Shown one piece after another: positions 33,796 to 41,804 of a stretch of DNA of 64,000 nt. Location: positions 1 to 64,000 of the forward strand of contig NZ_BOMG01000051.1 in NCBI RefSeq assembly GCF_016862075.1, in the 5' to 3' direction. Within the stretch, counting starts at the first letter, position 1, and every line of letters begins with the position of its first letter. The stretch comes from Actinoplanes couchii (GTDB taxonomy: Bacteria; Actinomycetota; Actinomycetes; Mycobacteriales; Micromonosporaceae). Made by a program: the position numbers and the translations under genes. The notes beneath the pieces are model-generated. The model was not told the origin of the DNA and ran no database searches. It saw only the letters and a program-made list of their open reading frames with translations.

Positions 33796-35997
33796 GTGGC
33801 TGATGATCTCACGCTGACCGTCACCCTGCGACCCGCTGCGCTCGACGCGCGACGCGGGATCGTACGGCTGCATCCGGAGGTGATCTCAGCTCTCGCCCTG
33901 CGGCCCGGTGATCCGGTGCGGCTGGCCGGGAACCGGATCACCGCCGGCATCGTGGCGCGGGCCGAGACGACCGCCGGGCGGGGGCTGCTCTACGCCGACG
34001 ACCTCACCCTCGGCAACCTCGGGATGCGGGACGGTGGCCAGGTCACGGTCACCCCGATCCCGGTGGTGGCGGCGAAACGGGTGACGCTGACCGGCCCGCC
34101 CGAGGTGGTCGCGGTGGTCTCCCCGGAGATGCTGCGGCTGGCCCTGCTCGGCAAGGTGGTCAGCACCGGGGACGACGTCTCGCTGCTGCCGCAGGACGTG
34201 CTGCCCGCCGCCGGGAACCGACCGCTGGTCGAGGCGGCCCGCAAGAGCCTGGCCAACCGGGTGGGGTACGCGTGGACCAGCACCCTGCTGACGGTGACCG
34301 AAACTGATTCCCAGGCCGCGCTGGTGACCATGGACACCGTGGTGGCCTGGCAGGACGGGCCGGTCGCGCAGGCGCCGGTCACCACGCTGCCGGCCACGTC
34401 CGGGGCGCCCGCCTCCACCGACCCCGAGGTGCCGCCGCCCAGCCTGGACGACCTGCCCGGTCTCCGGTCCCAGGCCAAGGAGCTGGAGGAGCTGCTCGAT
34501 CTCGGCTTCCACCACGGTGAGGTGCTGGCCCGGCTGGGCACCCGGGTGACGCTCGGGGTGCTGATCTCCGGCCCCTCCGGGTCCGGGAAGTCGGCGCTGG
34601 TCCGCGCGGTGGGCGCGTCGGTCGGCGCGACGGTGCGGCCGGTCTGGGCGCCGGAGCTGGCGGCTCTCACCAACAGCGCGGCGGCCGCGCGGTTGCGCGA
34701 GATCTCCTCGGCCGTGCGCGCGGAGAAACCGGCCGTGCTGCTCATCTCGGACGTCGAGGCGCTGGCGCCCCGCGAGGAACCGGGGCCGATCTCCACGGTG
34801 TTCCGGCAGGTGCTGGCCGAGACGCTGGCCTCCGGGACGGCTGTCGTCTGCACCACCAGCAAACCCGAGTCGGTCGACCCGGTGCTGCGCGACCCCGACC
34901 TGCTGGCGGTGCAGCTGACCGTGCCGTTGCCGGACGCGGCGATGCGCCGGGAGCAGCTGACCGTGCTGACCCGGGGGATGCCGCTGGCCGAGGACGTGCG
35001 GCTGGACGACGTCGCCGGGCGTACTCCCGGGTTCGTCGCCGCCGACCTGGGCGCCCTGGCCCGGGAGGCGGGTGTCCGGGCCGCGCTGCGGCAGAAGGAC
35101 TCGGACTCACCGACGGTCACGATGGCCGATTTCCACGCCGCGCTGGAGGTGGTCCGGCCGACGTCGATGGCCGAGTCCACCCTGGAGGTCGCCGCCGTCA
35201 CCCTGGACGACGTCGGGGACATGGCCGAGGTCAAGCAGATGCTCACCGAGTCGGTGCTGTGGCCGCTGACCTATCCGGACACGTTCGCCCGGCTCGGGGT
35301 GTCGCCGCCGCGCGGTGTGCTGCTCTACGGCCCGCCCGGCTGCGGAAAGACCTATCTGGTCAAGGCCATCGCCGGTACGGGTAAGGCCAACGTGCTGTCG
35401 GTGAAGGGCGCCGAGCTGCTCAGCAAGTGGGTCGGCGACAGCGAGCGGGCGGTGCGGGAGCTGTTCCGCCGGGCCCGGGAGGCGGCGCCGACCCTGGTCT
35501 TCCTGGACGAGATCGACGCGCTGGCGCCGGCCCGTGGCCAGGGCACCGACGGCGGGGTCACCGACCGGGTGGTGGCGGCGCTGCTGACCGAGCTGGACGG
35601 GGTCGAGGACCTGCGCAACGTGGTGGTGATCGGGGCGACCAACCGGCCCGACCTGATCGACCCGGCGATGCTGCGGCCCGGCCGGCTGGAGCGGCTGGTG
35701 TTCGTGCCGCCGCCGGACGCCGAGGCGCGGACCGCGATCCTGCGGGCGTCGTCGAAGGCGGTGCCGCTGGACGAGGCGGTCGACCTGGTCGCGCTCGGCG
35801 CGGAGCTGGAGGGTTTCTCGGCGGCGGACTGCTCGGCGCTGATCCGGGAGTCGGCGCTGGCCGCCATGCGGGACTCGCTGGAGGCCTCGACGGTCACCGC
35901 GGCGAACGTGGCGACCGCGCGCAAGCGGGTCCGGGCGTCACTCGACCCGGAGCAGGTGGCCTGGCTGCAGAATTACGCCGAGACCCATCAGCCCTAA
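33796..35997 (+). CDS. cpa: Cpa, actinobacterial Cdc48-like AAA+ ATPase
   Basis: 733 residues from GTG 33796 with GGAGG 8 bp upstream. A double-psi barrel N-domain like Cdc48 (LHPEVISALALRPGDPVRLAG) is followed by two AAA+ modules. D1 has Walker A GPSGSGKSA at about 259 but a Walker B reading LLISDVEAL near 315. D2 has canonical GPPGCGKT (512), LVFLDEIDAL (567) and GATNRPDLIDPAMLRPGRLE with arginine fingers. Mycobacterial Cpa is reported as a proteasome-interacting unfoldase. The gene stands alone here, ending in a 4-bp convergent overlap with DUF3263. Confidence 0.88.
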   Translation: MADDLTLTVTLRPAALDARRGIVRLHPEVISALALRPGDPVRLAGNRITAGIVARAETTAGRGLLYADDLTLGNLGMRDGGQVTVTPIPVVAAKRVTLTGPPEVVAVVSPEMLRLALLGKVVSTGDDVSLLPQDVLPAAGNRPLVEAARKSLANRVGYAWTSTLLTVTETDSQAALVTMDTVVAWQDGPVAQAPVTTLPATSGAPASTDPEVPPPSLDDLPGLRSQAKELEELLDLGFHHGEVLARLGTRVTLGVLISGPSGSGKSALVRAVGASVGATVRPVWAPELAALTNSAAAARLREISSAVRAEKPAVLLISDVEALAPREEPGPISTVFRQVLAETLASGTAVVCTTSKPESVDPVLRDPDLLAVQLTVPLPDAAMRREQLTVLTRGMPLAEDVRLDDVAGRTPGFVAADLGALAREAGVRAALRQKDSDSPTVTMADFHAALEVVRPTSMAESTLEVAAVTLDDVGDMAEVKQMLTESVLWPLTYPDTFARLGVSPPRGVLLYGPPGCGKTYLVKAIAGTGKANVLSVKGAELLSKWVGDSERAVRELFRRAREAAPTLVFLDEIDALAPARGQGTDGGVTDRVVAALLTELDGVEDLRNVVVIGATNRPDLIDPAMLRPGRLERLVFVPPPDAEARTAILRASSKAVPLDEAVDLVALGAELEGFSAADCSALIRESALAAMRDSLEASTVTAANVATARKRVRASLDPEQVAWLQNYAETHQP

Positions 35998-36251
35998 CGC
36001 CGTCTGGTCCGGGCCCGGGTCGATCGCAGGCGGCGTAAGCGGCCGATCAGCACCGGGTCCTTCGCCAGCGCGGCCGGGTTGTCGAGCAGGCCGTTGAGCA
36101 GCTGGTAGTAGCGCGTCGAGGACAGGCCGAAGGCATCCCGGATGGCCTGCTCCTTCGCGCCGGCGTGTTTCCACCACCGGTTCTCGAAGGCGAGGATCTC
36201 CAGCTCACGCTCGGTGAGCTGCGGTTCCTCCGCCGGTTCGTCGGGCTGCAT
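35994..36251 (-). CDS. DUF3263 domain-containing protein
   Basis: 85 residues from ATG 36251. The family core is FENRWWKHAGAKEQAIRD followed by FGLSSTRYYQLLNGLLD. This helical fold resembles a helix-turn-helix and is found as a small conserved actinobacterial protein. The C-terminus is basic (RLRRLRSTRARTRRR), consistent with nucleic acid binding. CATAAT ends 6 bp before the ATG, so the transcript may be leaderless. A longer start at 36290 (GTG) would overlap the DeoR gene. Confidence 0.85.
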   Translation of the reverse strand: MQPDEPAEEPQLTERELEILAFENRWWKHAGAKEQAIRDAFGLSSTRYYQLLNGLLDNPAALAKDPVLIGRLRRLRSTRARTRRR

Positions 36252-36258
36252 GGCCACA

Positions 36259-37044
36259 TTATGCCGTGATGACGTCCACTCCGGCCTCACGGAACGCGGC
36301 GACCGTGGCGGCCGGCGCGCCGGAGTCGGTGACCAGGGTCTCCACCTTGCTGATCGGGCAGATCCGGGCGAAGGCGTGACCGCCCAGCTTGGACGAGTCG
36401 GCGATCACCACCACCCGCTTGGCCCGGGCCACCATCAGGCTGTTCATCGACGCCTCGCCCTCGTGGTGCGAGGCCGCGCCCAGCTCCACGTCGAGGGCGT
36501 CGACACCGAGCAGCACGATGTCGAGGGTGACCTCCTTGAGGAGCGCGCCGCCCAGCGGGCCGACCACCTCGAACGACTGCGGGCGGACCACCCCGCCGGC
36601 CACCACGATCTTCATCCGGGAGCGGAGCAGCAGCTCGTTGGCGATGTTCAGGGCGTTGGTGACGACGGTGAGCTGGGAGCCCTCACCACCGGCGTTGAGG
36701 TCCGGGCGGACCGCGAGGGCGCGGGCCACCTCGGTGATGGTGGTGCCGCCGTTCAGGCCGACCACCGTGCCGGGCGTGACGAGACGGGCGGCGGCCTCAC
36801 CGATGCGCTGTTTCTCGGCGGAGTGCTTGGCGCTCTTGTAGCGCAGCGGCAGGTCGTAGGAGACCCCGTTGGCGACCGCGCCGCCCCGGGTCCGGGTGAT
36901 CATCTGTTGCTGCGCGAGCTGGTCGAAGTCGCGGCGAATGGTGGCCTGGGAGACGTCGAGACGCTCAGCGGCCTCCTCGACCGTGACCCGGCCGCTCTCC
37001 GTGAGTAGCTCAAGCAGGGCATTCCACCGCGCGTACCGGTCCAC
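36259..37044 (-). CDS. DeoR/GlpR-family sugar-phosphate regulator
   Basis: 261 residues. The N-terminal helix-turn-helix is classic DeoR: VTVEEAAERLDVSQATIRRDFDQL. The C-terminal sugar-phosphate sensor domain shows VVGLNGGTTITEVARAL, VVTNALNIANELL and GVDALD. It diverges from an operon for amino-sugar catabolism (SIS, ROK, nagA), so it probably represses that operon and itself and releases on binding a phosphorylated amino sugar. Repeated elements in the shared promoter region are candidate operators. Confidence 0.92.
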   Translation of the reverse strand: MDRYARWNALLELLTESGRVTVEEAAERLDVSQATIRRDFDQLAQQQMITRTRGGAVANGVSYDLPLRYKSAKHSAEKQRIGEAAARLVTPGTVVGLNGGTTITEVARALAVRPDLNAGGEGSQLTVVTNALNIANELLLRSRMKIVVAGGVVRPQSFEVVGPLGGALLKEVTLDIVLLGVDALDVELGAASHHEGEASMNSLMVARAKRVVVIADSSKLGGHAFARICPISKVETLVTDSGAPAATVAAFREAGVDVITA

Positions 37045-37083
37045 CCAAGCCTCCGCGATGCACGTTCCATGATAAGTGTGTGC

Positions 37084-37191
37084 ACATTAGTGCGCGAAAG
37101 ACCCGGAAGCAAAGCCTCCTGCTGCGCGAAGGACCTTTGGTCCTTGCCCCGGCAGGGCCGTAGTGAGCACAATAACGCGCGAAAGGCCCGG
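37084..37191. promoter_or_regulatory. Repeated elements in the DeoR / amino-sugar operon promoter region
   Basis: The sequence GCGCGAAAGRCCCGG occurs at 37092-37106 and 37177-37191, and a related GCGCGAAGGACC occurs at 37124-37135. The spacings are 32 and 53 bp. AATGCGCAG-like and TTAGTGCGCG segments near 37087 and 37203 add weaker symmetry. Direct repeats in a divergent promoter beside a DeoR gene suggest operators; binding is inferred. Confidence 0.55.
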
Positions 37192-37234
37192 GAATCGAGC
37201 GCTAATGCGCAGCACCTACCGGTGAGGAACAGCC

Positions 37235-38158
37235 ATGAGCCATGTCAAAGCGGAGATCGCCACACAACCCGAGTGCTGGCGGCAGGCGGCGAAACTAGCC
37301 GGGGCGCCGGGGCTACCGGCCCGCGGGGAACGGGTCGCCGTCGTCGGTTGCGGTACCTCCTGGTTCATGGCCAAGTCGTACGCCGTGCTCCGTGAACAGA
37401 CCGGGCAGGGCGAAACCGACGCCTTCCAGGCCTCCGACTTCCCGTTCGGGCGGCGCTACGACCGGCTGGTCGCGATCACCCGGTCCGGCACCACCACCGA
37501 GACCCTCGACGTGATGCGCACCGTCGGCGAGCACACCCCGGTCACCGTCTTCACCGCCGCCGGCTCCGAGCCGGCCGCCGAAATGGCCACCGACGCCGTG
37601 GTGCTCGACTTCGCCGACGAGAAGTCGGTGGTGCAGACCCGGTTCGCCACCAGCGTGCTCGCCACCCTGCGCGCCCACCTGGGCCACGACATCGAGACCG
37701 CCGCGGCCGATGCCGAGGTCGCGATCCGCCTGCCGCTGCCGGTGCACCCGTCGCTCGTCGACCAGATCACCTTCCTCGGCCGGGGCTGGACCGTCGGCCT
37801 CGCCGAGGAGGCCGCCCTGAAGTGCCGCGAGGCCGCCGGGTTCTGGACCGAGTCGTACCCGGCGATGGACTACCGGCACGGGCCGATCGCGATCGCCGGG
37901 CCGCGCCGCGCGGTGTGGGCGTTCGGTGACGTCCCGGCCGGGCTCGCCGAGGAGGTCGAGCGCACCGGCGCCGCCTTCGTGCACAGCCGGCACCACGGCG
38001 GCTACGGCTCGATCGGGCGCTGGACCAGCGGCCGCGCGCCGCTGGACCCGATGGCCGACCTGATCCTGGCGCAGCGTGTCGCCCTGTCCCTGGCCACCAC
38101 CCAGGGGCTCGACCCGGACAACCCACGCAACCTCAGCCGTTCCGTAGTCCTCGCGTGA
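37235..38158 (+). CDS. SIS-domain sugar isomerase / aminotransferase-like protein
   Basis: 307 residues holding two SIS modules as in the GlmS isomerase half and AgaS/FrlB. Phosphosugar-binding loops are VVGCGTSWFMAKSYA and ITRSGTTTETLDVM; the second module has GRGWTVGLAEEAALKCREAAG, including the conserved Glu-Glu-Ala-Leu-Lys. No glutaminase domain is present, so it is a deaminase or isomerase acting on a phosphorylated amino sugar. GAGG lies 8 bp before the ATG. It overlaps the kinase gene by 4 bp. Confidence 0.88.
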   Translation: MSHVKAEIATQPECWRQAAKLAGAPGLPARGERVAVVGCGTSWFMAKSYAVLREQTGQGETDAFQASDFPFGRRYDRLVAITRSGTTTETLDVMRTVGEHTPVTVFTAAGSEPAAEMATDAVVLDFADEKSVVQTRFATSVLATLRAHLGHDIETAAADAEVAIRLPLPVHPSLVDQITFLGRGWTVGLAEEAALKCREAAGFWTESYPAMDYRHGPIAIAGPRRAVWAFGDVPAGLAEEVERTGAAFVHSRHHGGYGSIGRWTSGRAPLDPMADLILAQRVALSLATTQGLDPDNPRNLSRSVVLA

Positions 38159-39081
38159 GCGACCCGATAGTCGTCGCCCTCGACGTGGGCGGCACCGGGA
38201 TGAAGTGCGCCCTGGTCCGCCCGGACGGCATGGTGCACCACGAGGAACGTCACCCGACGCTCGCCGACCGCGGGCCGGAGGCGGTCACGCAGACGATCCT
38301 GTCGGTGGCCGAGTCGCTGGCGCACCGGGCCGAGGTGGACGGGTTCACGCCGGTCGCCGCCGGGATCGCGGTGCCCGGAGTGGTCGACGAACAGAACGGT
38401 GTCGCGGTCTGGTCGGCGAACATCGGCTTCCGGGACGTACCGCTGCGGGATCTGGCCGTGGCACGGCTCGGTCTGCCCACCGCCATCGGTCACGACGTGC
38501 GCACCGGCGCGCTGGCCGAGGCCCGGCTGGGCGCCGGGCGGGGACGGCGGCACGTGCTGTTCGTGGCCATCGGCACCGGAATCGCCGGTGGCCTGGTCGT
38601 CGACGGCGCCGGATATCCCGGGGCACACGGCGCGGCCGGCGAGCTGGGGCACATCGTGATCCGGTTCGGCGGCCGGCTGTGCGGTTGCGGCCAGCGCGGC
38701 TGCCTGGAGGCGGAGGCCTCGGCCAAATCCATCGGGCGGCGGTACGCCGAACTGGCGAGCGAACCGGGCGCGACGGCGTTCGACGTGGCCACCCGGGCCG
38801 CCCGCGGCGACACCCTGGCCCGCCGGGTCTGGCAGGAGGCCGTCGACGCCCTGGCCGACGGGCTGCTCACCGCCCAGACGCTCTACGACGCCGGCGTGAT
38901 CGTGCTCGGTGGCGGGCTCGCCGAGGCCCGCGACGACCTGCTGCTCCCGGTCCGGAAGGCGTTCGCCGAGCGGGTCACCTTCCACCGTGTCCCGGAGATC
39001 GTCCGGGCCGAACTGGGCGACGCCGCCGGCTGCCTGGGTTCCGCACTGCTCGCGCTCGACTCCTTGAAAGGCACCACGTGA
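38155..39081 (+). CDS. ROK-family sugar kinase
   Basis: 308 residues. An ATP phosphate loop (VVALDVGGTGMKCALV) opens the protein. The catalytic Asp is in IGHDVRTGALAEARLGAG. The ROK zinc motif is GELGHIVIRFGGRLCGCGQRGCLEAEAS (cysteines in CGCGQRGC), cited here in parts. Members phosphorylate glucose, N-acetylglucosamine or N-acetylmannosamine. With nagA next, N-acetylglucosamine or a related amino sugar is the likely substrate. It overlaps both neighbours by 4 bp. Confidence 0.9.
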   Translation: MSDPIVVALDVGGTGMKCALVRPDGMVHHEERHPTLADRGPEAVTQTILSVAESLAHRAEVDGFTPVAAGIAVPGVVDEQNGVAVWSANIGFRDVPLRDLAVARLGLPTAIGHDVRTGALAEARLGAGRGRRHVLFVAIGTGIAGGLVVDGAGYPGAHGAAGELGHIVIRFGGRLCGCGQRGCLEAEASAKSIGRRYAELASEPGATAFDVATRAARGDTLARRVWQEAVDALADGLLTAQTLYDAGVIVLGGGLAEARDDLLLPVRKAFAERVTFHRVPEIVRAELGDAAGCLGSALLALDSLKGTT

Positions 39082-40181
39082 CCCGCGTATCCGGCCGGAT
39101 CGTCACCCCCGACGCCGTCGTCACCGGACATCTGGATCTCGACGGCGACCTGATCGCGGCGATCGTGCCGGACGACACCGCGGGTGACGACGTGATCGTG
39201 CCCGGCTTCGTCGACCTGCACTGTCACGGCGGCGGCGGGCACACGTTCACCACCGGTTCGGCCCCGGCGGCCCGGGCGGCGGCCGCCTTCCACCGCCGGC
39301 ACGGGACCACCACCATCCTGGCCAGCCTGGTCAGCTCGCCGTTCGCCCTGATGCGGTCGGCCGTCGACGCGTACCGGCCACTGGTCGAGGACGGGACGCT
39401 CGGCGGGATCCACTTCGAGGGGCCGTACCTGTCCGCGGTGCGGTGCGGGGCGCAGAATCCCTCGTTTCTCCGGGATCCGTCGATGGACGAGATCACCGAG
39501 CTGGTCACGGCCGGCGCCGGCGTGGTCCGGATGATGACCGTCGCGCCGGAGCTGCCGGGGGCCCTCGACGCCATCGGCCGGCTGCGGGACCACGGGGTGC
39601 TGGCGGCGATCGGGCACACCGACGCGACGTACGACCAGACCCACGCCGGAGTGGCCGCCGGGGCGACCGTCGCCACCCACCTCTTCAACGGCATGCGGCC
39701 CACCCACCACCGCGAGCCCGGCCCGGTCGTCGGCCTGCTCTCCTCCACCGCCACCGTCGAACTGATCGCGGACAACGTCCACCTGCACCCGGGCATGGTG
39801 AAGTTCGTCGTCGCCGACGTCGGGCCGGACCGCGCCGTGCTGGTCACCGACGCGATGGACGCCACCGGCATGCCCGACGGCCGGTACGAACTGGGCGGCC
39901 AGGAGGTGGTCGTCGCCGATCGGGTGGCCCGGCTCGCGGTCAACGGCTCGATCGCCGGCAGCACCCTGACCATGGACGGGGCGCTGCGCAACGCGGTGGC
40001 CGCCGGGGTGCCGCTGACCGCCGCGGCCCGGATGGCGTCGACCACGCCCGCCCGGCTGCTGGGGCTGGACAAGACCCTGGGCGCCCTGGCCCCCGGTCTC
40101 CGGGCCGACGTGGTCGTCCTCTCCGCCGATCTGACCCCGCGTTCGGTGCTACGCGCCGGCATCCCCGTCGAGGCGAGCTAG
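39078..40181 (+). CDS. nagA: N-acetylglucosamine-6-phosphate deacetylase NagA
   Basis: GTG 39078 overlaps the kinase stop by 4 bp and gives 367 residues. Amidohydrolase ligands are in place: LHCHGGGGH (His48, His50), the Glu of HFEGPYLS, a His in IGHTDATYDQT, HLFNGMRP, and the catalytic Asp in VTDAMDATGMPDG. It removes acetate from GlcNAc-6-phosphate, giving glucosamine-6-phosphate for the SIS enzyme. The last 33 bp overlap the opposite-strand methyltransferase gene. Confidence 0.93.
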   Translation: MTRVSGRIVTPDAVVTGHLDLDGDLIAAIVPDDTAGDDVIVPGFVDLHCHGGGGHTFTTGSAPAARAAAAFHRRHGTTTILASLVSSPFALMRSAVDAYRPLVEDGTLGGIHFEGPYLSAVRCGAQNPSFLRDPSMDEITELVTAGAGVVRMMTVAPELPGALDAIGRLRDHGVLAAIGHTDATYDQTHAGVAAGATVATHLFNGMRPTHHREPGPVVGLLSSTATVELIADNVHLHPGMVKFVVADVGPDRAVLVTDAMDATGMPDGRYELGGQEVVVADRVARLAVNGSIAGSTLTMDGALRNAVAAGVPLTAAARMASTTPARLLGLDKTLGALAPGLRADVVVLSADLTPRSVLRAGIPVEAS

Positions 40182-40901
40182 CAGCGAGTACGCGTTCGGC
40201 AGGCGCCCGTTCCAGGCCGCCGCCGTGACGCCGCCCATCCGCCAGAACGGCTCCGCGTACTCGGTCAGGTCCACGATCCGGAGCCCGGCCCGGGACACCG
40301 CGGTCACGATCGCACCCAGCGTGTGCTGCACCTGCACGGCGCCACCGGCCGGGAACGAGTCGTTCACGTGGCCCGCGGCGAAGTAGTCCCGGTCCGGCCG
40401 GATCCTCGGCTCGTCGGAGTCCCAGCTCCACAGCGGGGCGGCCGGGTGTTCGTCGTACACGAAAAGATGCCCGCCGGGGCGCAGCAACCGGGCGATGTCG
40501 CGGGCCCACTCCCCCAGGTCCGGCATCCAGATCAGGCCGCCCTTGCCGGTGTAGACCAGATCGGCGCTGGCGTCGGCGAGCGGCGCGCCCGGCAACGACG
40601 TGCGCACGTAGCGGCACGGCACCCCGAGCTCCAGGGCCCGCTGCTCGGCCACCCGGATCGCGGTCTCGCTGAAGTCCAGGCCGATCACCGACCGGGCGCC
40701 GGCCCGCACCAGCGCGACGTCGTCGGTGGCGTTCCCGCTCTGCCAGTGGATCACCTCGGGCGCGGCGGCCAGGACGTCCCGCAGCAGCTCCCGCTCCAGT
40801 GCGAGCAGCGACGACCCGTTGTCGGCGACGGCGGTGATCTCGTCGTACTCCCGGACGTACTTCTCCCCCGCGGACTCCCAGGCCCGCCGATTCACATCCA
40901 T
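40149..40901 (-). CDS. SAM-dependent methyltransferase (class I)
   Basis: ATG 40901 gives 250 residues starting MDVNRRAWESAGEKYVREY. The SAM-binding motif I region is degenerate (VIHWQSGNATDDVALVRAGA, lacking a clear GxGxG), followed by VIGLDFSETAIRVA and a motif II/III region (ADLVYTGKGGLIWMPDL). The substrate is unknown. Its 3' end overlaps nagA in the opposite direction by 33 bp. Confidence 0.85.
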   Translation of the reverse strand: MDVNRRAWESAGEKYVREYDEITAVADNGSSLLALERELLRDVLAAAPEVIHWQSGNATDDVALVRAGARSVIGLDFSETAIRVAEQRALELGVPCRYVRTSLPGAPLADASADLVYTGKGGLIWMPDLGEWARDIARLLRPGGHLFVYDEHPAAPLWSWDSDEPRIRPDRDYFAAGHVNDSFPAGGAVQVQHTLGAIVTAVSRAGLRIVDLTEYAEPFWRMGGVTAAAWNGRLPNAYSLLARLDGDAGA

Positions 40902-40933
40902 CCCCGGACGGTGACCCACTTCGATGGATCGGG

Positions 40934-41626
40934 TCAACCGCGTTTTGTCAGGAGGCGGTCCAGCCGGTCCACCGGGATCCGGTCCCACGGGATGCGTTCC
41001 AACAGGCGGGCCAGGACAAAACCGAGGAACAGGGCGGCGATCGAGTCGGTCAGCCAGTGGAAGCCGGTGTAGACCGTGGTGATCAGCACGATCGTCACCG
41101 GTAGCACCCGGACCAGGAACTTCTCCCGCAGTGAGAGAGTGCGGTTCAGGACCGCGGCCAGCAGCAGGGCGATCACCGCGTACCAGACGAACGAGTTGCC
41201 GACGTGGCCGGACGGGTAGCTTCGCGCCAGGTCGCCCGCCGCGTCCGGGTTGAACATGATCACCGGGTCGGGGCCCTTGAACCGGGGCGCCGCCCGGTCG
41301 AAGAAGATCTTCGCCGGGCCGATGGTGGCCATGGTCAGGAAGAACGCCGCCACGAACGGCAGGACCGCGCGGAGCGACCGGGTCCGGCGCCACAGCAGGA
41401 ACGTCAGGATCAGCGCCACCGGCATCAGCACCTGCGCGCCCTGGCCCAGGTAGTTGAGGACCCGGGCGGTCCAGTAGAACGGGCTCGACTGGTCGGCCAG
41501 GGCCCAGTCGGCCACCCGCTGGTCCAGGGCCAGCAGCTGCCCGCGGGCCAGCGCCACGGACAGTGCCGCGAACGCGGCGAGAGCCAGCAGGTCGGGCCAC
41601 CAGCTGCGGGTGATCTTGTCGTTCAC
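40934..41626 (-). CDS. PAP2-family membrane phosphatase
   Basis: GTG 41626 gives 230 residues with six membrane helices. The three acid-phosphatase motifs are present: KIFFDRAAPR (KX6RP-like), YPSGHVGNSF and GFHWLTDSIAA. It probably dephosphorylates a lipid phosphate such as phosphatidate or undecaprenyl pyrophosphate at the outer membrane face. A TAGCTT -10 at 41634-41639 ends 7 bp before the start, so the mRNA may be leaderless. A longer frame would read into the palindromic element and is rejected. Confidence 0.9.
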   Translation of the reverse strand: MNDKITRSWWPDLLALAAFAALSVALARGQLLALDQRVADWALADQSSPFYWTARVLNYLGQGAQVLMPVALILTFLLWRRTRSLRAVLPFVAAFFLTMATIGPAKIFFDRAAPRFKGPDPVIMFNPDAAGDLARSYPSGHVGNSFVWYAVIALLLAAVLNRTLSLREKFLVRVLPVTIVLITTVYTGFHWLTDSIAALFLGFVLARLLERIPWDRIPVDRLDRLLTKRG

Positions 41627-41637
41627 CCCTACCAAGC

Positions 41638-41804
41638 TAGGGCCTGTGTGGTGGATCCCGCGAGTGCGAGGCGAGGTCCAGGTGGTGGCTGGCGTCAGCC
41701 GGGTGAAGGTCGCATACCGGTGTTGTATGTGTCCTTCACCCGGATGCCGCCAGGCGCCGGCTGGGCCACGCCGTAGCCCCGCGGGATCCACCACACAGGC
41801 CCTA
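41638..41804. mobile_element. 167-bp palindromic MITE-like element with 25-bp perfect terminal inverted repeats
   Basis: TAGGGCCTGTGTGGTGGATC plus CCGCG at 41638-41662 is repeated exactly in inverse at 41780-41804. An inner inverted pair (CCGGGTGAAGG near 41699-41709 and its complement near 41732-41742) continues the symmetry, so nearly the whole 167 bp folds on itself. There is no reading frame of its own. The ends start with TA, consistent with a TA target duplication. It sits exactly between the protease stop codon, which it supplies, and the PAP2 promoter. A non-autonomous transposable element is the best reading; a very long terminator hairpin is the alternative. Confidence 0.8.

Noticed and set aside
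40149..41600. Single 483-residue methyltransferase from the long minus-strand frame
   Set aside because: The part before 40901 is the PAP2 gene read out of frame; the ATG at 40901 gives a normal-length methyltransferase.
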